A stretch of DNA of 15,375 nt, from NCBI GenBank assembly GCA_014904985.1, contig MU129252.1:25576-40950 (forward strand), read 5' to 3'. The notes under the pieces were generated by a model that searched no databases, had not been told where the DNA came from, and was given only the letters and a program-made list of their open reading frames with translations. Numbering within the stretch: the first letter of the stretch is position 1; each line of letters opens with the position of its first letter. The stretch is from Hydnum rufescens UP504. Its lineage: Eukaryota; Basidiomycota; Agaricomycetes; Cantharellales; Hydnaceae. This document shows, one piece after another, positions 9,154 to 15,312 of this stretch. A program made the translations under genes and the position numbers.

Positions 9154-9380
9154 TGTTGATATATCAACTATGGTATCATACCATAGTTAATTGATACATC
9201 AAGATGGTAACTTTCTGCCACGGTAAGGCCTGGCAATGATACATATAATGTGTCATGACCTCACCCAACCATGTCAAAAACCAAGCCCATAATTATGCAC
9301 ATCACAGGTCTTGAACCTGCAACCTACAAATACATGACAAACTCCAGTTGCTATAGCCAACTAGGTTAACTCATACTTGA
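9154..9380 (-). mobile_element. SINE-like element with tRNA-derived head
   Basis: Read on the minus strand from about 9372, the sequence AACCTAGTTGGCTATAGCA matches a tRNA D-arm with its A box. About 40 bases later GCAGG-TTCAAGA-CCTGT forms a T-arm with a 5-bp stem (one G-T pair), a 7-base TTCAANN loop and a B box. Acceptor-stem pairing is not seen, so it is not a working tRNA gene. The head is followed by an unrelated body of about 150 bases and by a foldback sequence at the tail. Head, body and tail are what a Pol III SINE would look like. A lone tRNA pseudogene next to a palindrome is the alternative. Confidence 0.5.
9156..9202. repeat. Imperfect palindrome, SINE-like tail
   Basis: ACTATGGTAT-C-ATACCATAGT is a perfect 10-bp inverted repeat with one central base. 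The arms extend outward with TTGATATATCA on the left and TTGATACATCAA on the right, with one mismatch and a 4-base insertion. It forms a long AT-rich hairpin. Confidence 0.85.
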
Positions 9381-9403
9381 TATTATTTCTACTTTGAACT
9401 ACA

Positions 9404-9885
9404 CCATATACCCCAAAGAACCTCTGTAAGCAGTCATATCCTCATGTAATACTGGAGGTGAAGCTCTGCTACATCCAAAAAACTCCACACCATCCATCAG
9501 TGCCCGCCCCCTCCAGCAGCACGGTGTCTGTGCAGGGCGGCAGACTGCCCCAAATAATGGCCATATGCCAAAAATCAGCCTGCGGCCATCCATCCATTGT
9601 CCACCATCATCGCACATTCAAAAGCGGTGCAATTTTCCTTATTTGGAAATCACGTGTTCGTTCCTCCTTACTCTTCATTGCGCTCTCCAGCCTGCCACAG
9701 GGCATTGTATCATTGGCAATTTGAGTCATCATATAGAATATATTCTTGGCTATGTAGCTATACAAACAGCTAACTACGAGAATGGGGACTTAAAATGAAT
9801 TTAAACAAGGAACATTGCGTGCATCCGACCCCTATAGGCACCGGCCACACAATGTGAGAGCCCAAGGGGCCAGGGAATACATAGA
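9404..9885. other. No gene identified
   Basis: Overlapping short ORFs occur on both strands, but none shows a motif, an ATG-led plausible product or similarity to its neighbours. The composition is mixed, with a GC-rich patch near 9500-9560. Confidence 0.35.
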
Positions 9886-9919
9886 AGCCCATGCACACGA
9901 GGCTTTGTGTGCCTGGGCT
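9886..9919. repeat. Hairpin with 13-bp arms
   Basis: AGCCCATGCACAC pairs with GTGTGCCTGGGCT across an 8-base loop, with one mismatch. It stands alone just before the exon-intron array. Its role is unknown. Confidence 0.7.
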
Positions 9920-10077
9920 CTGTAGTTGCTCCAGGATCCGTCATTTTGTTCTGGTGCATGTTTCATGCTGGTCATGGGGGCTCAGTCAGAGAAGACGAGA
10001 TCTTCAACAACAATGATGAGACAGTCCTCATCATTGCCGTTAAAGGCAGGGGCAGTGCTTGGGTAATGGAATATGCC

Positions 10078-10177
10078 CTATAATGAAAATAAGTGATATT
10101 ATTAATAAAAGATTGAAACAGCTGGTAAAGGGCAGCACGAGGCTGCCCTTTTTGCATACCATTGCAAATATATTTAC
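10078..10177 (-). other. Module intron m1 (100 bp)
   Basis: The donor is AAAAG|GTAAAT, the acceptor CATTATAG|GGC, and the branch-like site TTATTAATA. An internal hairpin (10127-10151) has a 10-bp stem AAAGGGCAGC/GCTGCCCTTT. Confidence 0.65.
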
Positions 10178-10182
10178 CTTTT

Positions 10183-10211
10183 ACCACACCCCAGCACTGC
10201 TGGGGTGTGGT
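10183..10211. repeat. Exonic palindrome 1
   Basis: ACCACACCCCAGCA, one central base, then its exact reverse complement. It ends five bases upstream of donor m1 on the minus strand. Confidence 0.95.
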
Positions 10212-10357
10212 GCAATGCCCAGTGAACTGGCGGGGGCATTCTTCAGTTGCTTCGGTCATTCAGGTTCATAGGACTCGCAATCATCAATGACGATGATGAT
10301 GATGCTGTCACTGTCATTGTCATGCAAGCTGGGGGGTGGAGCTCCCAGCAATTGTGC

Positions 10358-10464
10358 CTATAATGAAGATAATTCTGATTGTTGGTAAAAACCGAAAACA
10401 GTGCAAAATGGGCAGCTTGAAGCTGCCCATTTGGCATGGGATAGCCTATATTCACAGTACTTAC
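10358..10464 (-). other. Module intron m2 (107 bp)
   Basis: The donor is GACCAG|GTAAGT and the acceptor CATTATAG|GCAC. The branch region TTACCAAC is weaker than in the other copies. The hairpin at 10406-10432 has a perfect 13-bp stem, AAATGGGCAGCTT/AAGCTGCCCATTT. Confidence 0.7.
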
Positions 10465-10470
10465 CTGGTC

Positions 10471-10500
10471 ACCACCCCCCAGCATTGCTGGGGGTGTGGT
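10471..10500. repeat. Exonic palindrome 2
   Basis: A copy of the same palindrome with a longer C/G run in both arms (CCCCCC and GGGGG) and one arm mismatch, just upstream of donor m2. Confidence 0.9.
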
Positions 10501-10647
10501 GCACTGCTTCTTGGGCTGATGGTTTCGTTCTTCCAATTCTTCGGCCATTTGGGATCATATGACCCACAAACGTCGATGATGATGATGTTAGTGCCATCAC
10601 AGGCATTGTTGTTGGAGGTGGGGAAGCAGGGGGGCTGGCAATCATGC

Positions 10648-10748
10648 CTGTAATGAATAGTTTTATTATCAGTAAAAGAAAATCGAAACAGTGCAAAATG
10701 GGCAGCATAAAGCTGCCCATTTCACCCGAAATATCACACAACACTTGC
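10648..10748 (-). other. Module intron m3 (101 bp), GC donor
   Basis: The donor is GATAAG|GCAAGT, a GC-AG intron, with acceptor CATTACAG|GCAT and branch-like TTACTGAT. The hairpin arms are AAATGGGCAGC and GCTGCCCATTT. Confidence 0.65.
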
Positions 10749-10754
10749 CTTATC

Positions 10755-10783
10755 ACCACACCCCAGCAATGCTGGGGTGGGGT
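10755..10783. repeat. Exonic palindrome 3
   Basis: A 29-base copy with one changed base in the right arm (GGGGTGGGGT), just upstream of donor m3. Confidence 0.9.
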
Positions 10784-11133
10784 GTCTTGCTTTGCTGCCT
10801 GGGGTCTCGGTCTTCGGTTGTATGACCCAGAATCGTTCACAAGGATGATGGGATTGTTGTCCTCACATCACAGACTTCTTGTTGTCGTCATTTATGAGGG
10901 GAGGGGGGGCACATGGAATCTGCATCCCACCACGTAGATGCAGAACCAGGTGAAGAGTGGACTGCTTCTGGATGTTGTAATCTGAAAGAGTGTGGCCGTC
11001 TTCAAATTGCTTCCCAGCGAAGATTAGGTGTTGTTGGCCTGGAGGGATGCCCTCTTTATCCTGAATCTTGGCTTTGATGTTATTGACAGTGTCCGATGAT
11101 TCCACTTCAAGGGTAATGGTCTTTCTGGTGAGG

Positions 11134-11198
11134 CTGCAGACCAAAGTACGTGTACGAGAGATCATAGCTAGGAGACAATAAGAAAACTGGGGACATAC
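11134..11198 (-). other. Intron in ubiquitin repeat 4 (65 bp)
   Basis: The donor is TTTTAC|GTATGT and the acceptor GTCTGCAG, then [10 protein letters not shown]. The position matches that of the intron in repeat 3, and a few codons at the junction are lost. Confidence 0.5.
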
Positions 11199-11416
11199 GT
11201 AAAATCTGCATGCCACCATGAAGGCATAGAACCAGATGAAGAGTTGACTCCTGAATGTTGTCGTCCGACAATGTTTGCCTGTCCTCTAGTTGCTTCCCAG
11301 CAAAGATCAAGCGCTGTTGATCTGGGGGGATACCCTCCTCATCCTGGATCTTAGCCTTCACATTATCAATGGTATTGGAAGATTCAACTTCAAGTGTTAT
11401 TGTCTTCCCTGTCAAA

Positions 11417-11471
11417 CTACACACGAGATATAAGCACAATACGATATGATAATCGCATCATCGATGTACAC
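11417..11471 (-). other. Intron in ubiquitin repeat 3 (55 bp)
   Basis: It falls after MQTFVK, with donor GTCAAG|GTGTAC and acceptor GTGTGTAG, then [10 protein letters not shown]. Thr7 and the exact frame are not restored by this choice of sites. Confidence 0.5.
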
Positions 11472-11578
11472 CTTGACAAAGGTCTGCATTCCACCTCGAA
11501 GATGAAGGACAAGGTGAAGGGTAGACTCCTTCTGGATGTTGTAATCGGACGGAGTCCTGCCATCCTTGAGCTACTGGT

Positions 11579-11645
11579 CTGGTGGGACACAAAGAAGATG
11601 AAGTCATAAGCGCACGGCATCGACTACATGAGGCAATACACTCAC
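11579..11645 (-). other. Intron-like insertion in ubiquitin repeat 2 (67 bp)
   Basis: The donor is GGAAGG|GTGAGT and the acceptor CCCACCAG. The acceptor end CCACCAGACCAG also looks like coding for Pro-Pro-Asp-Gln of ubiquitin, so the true 3' edge may lie slightly upstream. Confidence 0.4.
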
Positions 11646-11966
11646 CCTTCCTTATCCTGGATCTTAGCCTTTAGGTTGTCGATGGTGTCAGATGATTCCA
11701 CCTCGAGCATGATCTAGGACCAATCATTCGCCAACTATGTGAGACAGGGGCCACAACATCGGTAACCCATGTCCTGATGAAAATTTGCATGCGACCCTGG
11801 AGATGAAGGACCAGGTGGACAGTAGACACCTTTGGGATGTTGTAATCGGATAGGGTGCATCCCCAAGCTGCCTGCCAGGGAAGATGAGGTGTTGCTGGTC
11901 TGGAGGGATACCTTCCTTGTCCTGGATCTTGGTTTTGACATTGTCAATCGTATCCGAGGACTCGAC

Positions 11967-12067
11967 CTCGAAAGTTCACATTGTCAGTACAAAAATAAAG
12001 CCATGCAGAAGGAACGGCTTAAAGCCCCTCCTTCTGCGAAAAAGTAGATACAAAAGAAATTACTTAT
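11967..12067 (-). other. Module intron m4 (101 bp), damaged donor, joins ubiquitin
   Basis: The donor position reads AATCAG|ATAAGT, so the G of GT has become A. The hairpin at 12005-12037 is GCAGAAGGA and GGCTT paired with AAGCC and TCCTTCTGC, a stem quite unlike those of m1-m3. TACTGACA resembles a branch site. The acceptor is uncertain: TTTCGAG|GTCGAG keeps the usual length and leads directly into ubiquitin VESSDT, but TTTCGAG may itself belong to ubiquitin. Confidence 0.45.
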
Positions 12068-12073
12068 CTGATT

Positions 12074-12102
12074 ACCACACCCCAGCCATGCTGGGGTGTG
12101 GT
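12074..12102. repeat. Exonic palindrome 4
   Basis: A 29-base copy with centre AGCCATGCT, upstream of the damaged donor m4. Confidence 0.9.
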
Positions 12103-12202
12103 GTACTGGGGCGCTCCTATGGGTTCGTGCTTCGGATTCCTCCCTCATACGCGGTCACAAGACCTGCAGAATGTGAGGGGGTGCGTTTGTTCAAGGCTGG
12201 GG

Positions 12203-12450
12203 AGTGGGGCATTTCGTTCAAGGCGGGGGGGGGTGTGTATTTCATTTGAGGTGGGGGCGTGTATTTCATTTGAGGTGGGGGCATGTATTTGTTCAAGGTG
12301 GGGGGCATGTATTTCGTTCAAGGCGGGGGGCATGTATTTCATTTGAGGTGGGGGGGCATGTATTTGTTCGAGGCGGGGGGACGTGTATTTCATTTGAGGT
12401 GTGGGGCATGTATCTCGTTTGAGGCGTGGGGGGGGGCGTGCATTTGAGGC
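12203..12450. repeat. G-rich minisatellite, 24-26 bp unit, about 9 copies
   Basis: The unit on the plus strand is roughly TGTATTTCATTTGAGGTGGGGG, ending in CA or CG, with the G-run varying from 4 to 9. Two unit types alternate, ATTTGAGG and GTTCAAGG. On the minus strand it reads as a Pro-rich repeat ([17 protein letters not shown]). It fills the place of a module exon between introns m5 and m4. Recurrent G-runs could allow quadruplex formation. Confidence 0.85.
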
Positions 12451-12481
12451 CGGAGAGGGGGGCCTGCAGTAGCAATAGTCC

Positions 12482-12568
12482 CTATAGTGAAAGTACAATA
12501 TATGATCAATAAAAAATTAAGGAGCACAAGAGGCTGCCTCCCCCATGCACAATAAATAATGTGCTTAC
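12482..12568 (-). other. Module intron m5 (87 bp)
   Basis: The donor is GTTAAG|GTAAGC, the acceptor CACTATAG|GGAC and the branch-like site TTATTGAT. Its internal hairpin is shorter and imperfect (GGAGCA with TGCCTCC). Confidence 0.6.
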
Positions 12569-12574
12569 CTTAAC

Positions 12575-12603
12575 ACCACACCCCAGCACTGCTGGGATGT
12601 GGT
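12575..12603. repeat. Exonic palindrome 5
   Basis: A 29-base copy with one G to A change in the right arm, upstream of donor m5. Confidence 0.9.
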
Positions 12604-12722
12604 GTACTGCCGCGTTCACTTCTGGTTTCGATCAGGGTTGGGGGTGGCATAAAATCCCCACTCATTACAAAAACGATGATCTCATCATCGTTGTCATTTG
12701 GGGTAAGGGCGATGGGGATAGT

Positions 12723-12806
12723 CTATAATGTATCAGTAAAAAACTAAAGCGGCATGAAGGAGCAGCTCTAAGCTGCTCCCTTCATGCATATATAATAAAT
12801 ACATAC
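12723..12806 (-). other. Module intron m6 (84 bp)
   Basis: The donor is GATGAG|GTATGT, the acceptor CATTATAG|ACTA and the branch-like site TTACTGAT. The hairpin at 12752-12787 pairs GCATGAAGGAGCAGCT with AGCTGCTCCCTTCATGC, with one bulged base. It is the first intron of the minus array. Confidence 0.65.
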
Positions 12807-12812
12807 CTCATC

Positions 12813-12844
12813 ACCACACCCCAGCATTAATGCTTGGGTGTGGT
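12813..12844. repeat. Exonic palindrome 6
   Basis: A 32-base variant with a longer centre (AGCATTAATGCT) and one changed base, upstream of donor m6. Confidence 0.9.
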
Positions 12845-13013
12845 GGTGCGTGTTCCAGCCTGGGTGCGGTCGTCGATTCAACTCGATCGTGTTATTGGCA
12901 TCGGGTCAAGCTGCAACTCAACCCCGGCAGGTTCCAGATTGCGCCAAATGGCCAGCAGAGAACACAACATGGGTCATTGCGGCAGTCTATATGCATGATA
13001 CAATGTCTACTAG

Positions 13014-14100
13014 ATAGTATTTAATAATTATTTGTGCAATAAAATTCAAGAGAAACGGCAGAATGTGGAAGATCTGAATAAGGCAATGTATTATGACACT
13101 GAACAGGGGATTGGGCTGCCTGTATGGATGAGTCACCCCAAAACTAAATATTATAATCATATACATATGTACTCTGGTAGATGCATTAAAATGGATGTCC
13201 AAGGAATTTCAAAACTTCCCAAAGTTAAGAGATATGCACTGCGCCTGACAGCCTGACATTCTAATTGCTGGGTTCATTCAACAGTTTCCTATTTAAATAA
13301 TGCACTACACTCTATCTGATACTTTTTCTAGTTCCAGAATGTCTCAGATATCTCCAGAGCCCCACAATTTCCTTATTTGGGTAGGTGTATGTCCTCATTG
13401 TTTCAGTCATATCATAGTATTAGAGCCTCAGAATTAGGAATTGGAACTTGATCCAGTATGCCCATAGAAATATAATTTTTTCATAATTTTTAATACCAAT
13501 GTTGTGTCACAGGTGCCCCACACTCAGAGTAGCCAGTGGTTCTGAATTAGCAGCTACTCTGAATGTGCGGAACCCCGTGACATAGCATCGGTATTCAAAA
13601 TTATGAAATAATTGTGGTTTTGTGGGCATAGTAGATCAAGTTCCAATCCCGGAATTTCAGGCTCTAATACTGTGATATGACTGAAAAAATGAGCAAATAC
13701 ACTTACCCAAATAAGGAAATTATGGTCTTGGGCATCTCTACCAATATTTGAGCCATTGGGGAGGGGGAAAAATTCTCAGATAAAGTGTGGTATATTATTT
13801 AAGCAGGATACAGTTGAAAGAATCAGGCAGTTACAATGTCAGACTGTCAGGCTCAGTGTATATACCTTGACCAGGAAATAGGGGTTGGGGAAATTTTGAG
13901 ATTCTTTGGACATCCATTTTAACACATCTACCATGTAGTATATATATAATATAAGCACAATATTTAATTTTGGGGGGACTCTGATCCATACAGGCTGCCC
14001 AATCCCCTGTTCAGTGTCATAATACAGTGCCTTATTTGGATCTTGCTCATTCTTGTCTTGTTCTTCAATATTATTATGCAAAAAATTATTAAATATAGTA
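13014..14100. repeat. 1.1-kb inverted repeat (palindrome)
   Basis: The left arm (about 13014-13533) and right arm (about 13553-14100) are reverse complements with roughly 75-85% identity by eye, around a 19-base loop at 13534-13552. Long exact or near-exact blocks include TATTATGACACTGAACAGGG, AAAATGGATGTCCAA and TTTCCTTATTTGGGTA. The similarity continues outward: the block around 12908-12933 matches 14185-14209, followed by the module arrays on both sides. The arms converge, each reading inward the same partial peptide. Confidence 0.85.
13062..13257 (+). pseudogene. Fragment with peptide YYDTEQGIG, left arm
   Basis: The frame gives EDLNKAMYYDTEQGIGLPVW and then diverges from the copy in the right arm, ending at a TGA. 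No ATG is well placed. The family is unknown. Since this is one arm of the inverted repeat, nucleotide identity with the other arm does not by itself prove coding. Confidence 0.3.
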
Positions 14101-14135
14101 TGATGTATATTCCCCCTCGTATATTTACCACTCAA
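13839..14135 (-). pseudogene. Fragment with peptide YYDTEQGIG, right arm
   Basis: The minus-strand frame includes EQDPNKALYYDTEQGIGQPVW, then a Leu/Ile/Tyr-rich part and an end LSLTV. It is the counterpart of the left-arm fragment and the longer of the two. Frames agree only up to the Trp, after which indels separate them. It may be part of an unknown mobile-element gene. Confidence 0.3.
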
Positions 14136-14266
14136 ATGCTCTGTGGTGGTCTTTCTGTGGGTGTTCAGTGCTTTTTGACCCGGTACTTGCCGGTGTTGAG
14201 TTGCGGCTTTACCTGAGAGCTATTTCTGGGATACCATGAGCAAGCACCCAAATGAGGCCCACATTG

Positions 14267-14290
14267 CCACACCCCAGCCATGCTGGGGGA
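14267..14290. repeat. Exonic palindrome 7, plus array
   Basis: The core CCCCAGC-CAT-GCTGGGG is kept, but the outer right arm has diverged (ATTGAG). It lies upstream of donor p1. Confidence 0.85.
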
Positions 14291-14295
14291 TTGAG

Positions 14296-14396
14296 GTAAG
14301 TAATTATATATATATACTTTCTCCCAGAAGGAGTGGCATTAAGCTGTTCCTTTTGGGTAGCTTCAATTTGTTACTGATCACTTTTACTCCCTGTAG
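14296..14396 (+). other. Module intron p1 (101 bp)
   Basis: The donor is TTGAG|GTAAGT, the branch-like site TTACTGAT and the acceptor CCCTGTAG|ATTC. The internal hairpin is imperfect (CCCAGAAGGA against TTCCTTTTGGG, with AAGCT in the loop side). Confidence 0.7.
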
Positions 14397-14558
14397 ATTC
14401 AATCCCTCTTGCCCCTGGCCTCATGGTCTCAAATGATGACGAGGATGTGGTCGTGATGCGACGACAAGATCCCGTCGTCGTTATTGCAACAAATTACGGG
14501 TCTTGACGCCATACAGCCAGACCATGCAAAGTGCGAGAGCACATGGCATGAACAAGAC

Positions 14559-14587
14559 ACCACCCCTTAGCAATGCTGGGGGATGGT
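14559..14587. repeat. Exonic palindrome 8, plus array
   Basis: A degenerate copy (ACCACCCCTTAGCA on the left, TGCTGGGGGATGGT on the right), upstream of donor p2. Confidence 0.8.
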
Positions 14588-14593
14588 AATAAG

Positions 14594-14693
14594 GTATGTA
14601 TGGTGTTGTCTTCGCCCAAAAGGGGCAGCTTTAAGCTGCCCTTTTTGGGCAGCTTTAATTTGTTACTAATAATCCCATTTGATTGGATTGTAG
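14594..14693 (+). other. Module intron p2 (100 bp)
   Basis: The donor is ATAAG|GTATGT, the branch-like site TTACTAAT and the acceptor GATTGTAG|ATAT. The hairpin at 14615-14649 has a 17-bp stem with one mismatch (CCCAAAAGGGGCAGCTT on the left). Confidence 0.75.
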
Positions 14694-14837
14694 ATATCAT
14701 TCCAATCTGCCGCCCCATATTGAAGGGCGATGACCAGCACGACAAACTGAGAAAGCACCCACAATAACACCCGCATGAAAACCTGCCCGGAAACCGCGCC
14801 GAAGCTCCCTTGACGGGTACTCCAGCACCCAAACGGT

Positions 14838-14870
14838 GCACCACACCCCAGCATTGCTGGGGTGTGGTGC
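14838..14870. repeat. Exonic palindrome 9, plus array
   Basis: The most perfect copy: GCACCACACCCCAGCA, one T, then its exact reverse complement. It ends four bases before donor p3. Confidence 0.95.
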
Positions 14871-14874
14871 TAAG

Positions 14875-14974
14875 GTAAGTTTTTTTAAATTTTTATTCCG
14901 CGAAGGGGTCAGCTTTAAGCTGCCCCTTTTGTGGTGCTTCAACTTGATTATTACTAATAGAATTCTCATCGTAG
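14875..14974 (+). other. Module intron p3 (100 bp)
   Basis: The donor is CTAAG|GTAAGT, the branch-like site TTACTAAT and the acceptor CATCGTAG|GGAC. The hairpin arms are AAGGGGTCAGCTT and AAGCTGCCCCTT. Confidence 0.75.
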
Positions 14975-15195
14975 GGACTACCTACACACCTGCAGACCCT
15001 GAACAACAAACTGATGGAACACAGAGAAATCGTTTTTTACTGAAAATCCCGAATTTTGACAGTAATATTGGTCTGGAGAGTGCATTTCTGGTCTGTTCAA
15101 CTTGTGTTTGGTACCATTCAAAAGGTATGAATCGTGGCTTTCAAGAGTTATATGGGCGTACCTCTCCGATCAATACTGACGGAGTTTATGAATGA

Positions 15196-15312
15196 TTCAA
15201 TTTGCGTGTAGCCGTAATTGATTTTGTAATAGGTCACATGATCATTCCAATGGCTGGGATCAATGGATATTCGCATTTTCTGATACTGGATGTTTTTATC
15301 TTCCACACCGGC
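15196..15312. other. No gene identified
   Basis: A short stretch after the last open exon, with no motif I can name. Confidence 0.3.

Larger units (their letters stand above)
10926..11975 (-). pseudogene. Polyubiquitin-like pseudogene, four repeats with introns
   Basis: Four head-to-tail ubiquitin repeats read on the minus strand. Ubiquitin is normally a 76-residue protein tag, and fungal polyubiquitin is encoded as direct repeats ending in LRGG. Repeat 1 (about 11975-11791) has [19 protein letters not shown], then a frameshift, and ends HLQGR instead of LRGG. Repeat 2 (about 11710-11490) has an intron-like insertion after EG35, lacks about eight residues before position 49 and has TAG at Gln49. 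Repeat 3 (11489-11212) lacks Lys63 and ends LCLHGG. Repeat 4 (11211-10926) is nearly full length and ends LRGG, then runs into a non-ubiquitin tail to a TGA. Repeats 3 and 4 each have an intron after about residue 6. It is flanked by module introns on both sides. Confidence 0.85.
9960..13010 (-). pseudogene. Minus-strand array of repeated exon-intron modules with ubiquitin insert
   Basis: Reading the minus strand from about 13010 down, six introns with matching structure alternate with exons of about 150-190 bp. Two of these exons (from 10647 and 10357) are 183 and 180 bp, both multiples of three. Each intron is preceded by the GC-rich palindrome. Several exons can encode an acidic patch plus Ile/Val run (NDNDDEIIVFV, CDGTNIIIIDV, NDSDSIIIIVI, NDEDCLIIVVED), then a tail such as APHPQQCWGVV from the palindrome. 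One exon (10647-10465) is fully open; others have frameshifts or stops. Four ubiquitin repeats and a G-rich minisatellite lie inside the array. It is a decayed multi-exon gene or a non-coding transcript. I know no matching family. Confidence 0.55.
14105..15195 (+). pseudogene. Plus-strand array of exon-intron modules
   Basis: This is the mirror image of the minus array. A lead-in (14105-14260) resembles the minus strand at 13010-12850 (shared GTTGAGTTGC-GCTT block). Three introns of 101, 100 and 100 bp follow, each after a palindrome. The first internal exon (14397-14593) can encode SIPLAPG...NDDEDVVVM, similar to TIPIALTPNDNDDEIIVFV from the matching exon of the minus array, and then stops at a TGA. 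The second exon (14694-14874) is degenerate. The last (14975-15195) is open for about 73 codons (TPADPEQQTDG, ending NTDGVYE) and has no counterpart that I can see. A coherent spliced frame was not found. Confidence 0.5.

Noticed and set aside
9297..9378. A functional tRNA gene
   Set aside because: The T-arm and boxes are present but the acceptor stem does not pair and the D-stem is poor.
9149..9403. TGTAGT...ACTACA as terminal inverted repeats or a solo LTR
   Set aside because: The match is only six bases and does not extend; chance is likely.
9399..9798. Overlapping ORFs on both strands between the SINE-like unit and the array
   Set aside because: No plausible start, motif or conservation; they look random.
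10059..10937. Plus-strand ORFs through the minus array
   Set aside because: They arise from the repeated palindromes (for example TPALLGCG) and run through introns of the opposite strand.
14236..14436. ATG-led ORF as the true first exon of the plus array
   Set aside because: Splicing from this ATG at the listed sites gives an early stop and does not reach the conserved NDDED frame.
10183..14870. The palindromes as CRISPR repeats or bacterial-type terminators
   Set aside because: Spacing is irregular (about 240-1300 bp), the units contain splice signals and the setting is eukaryotic.
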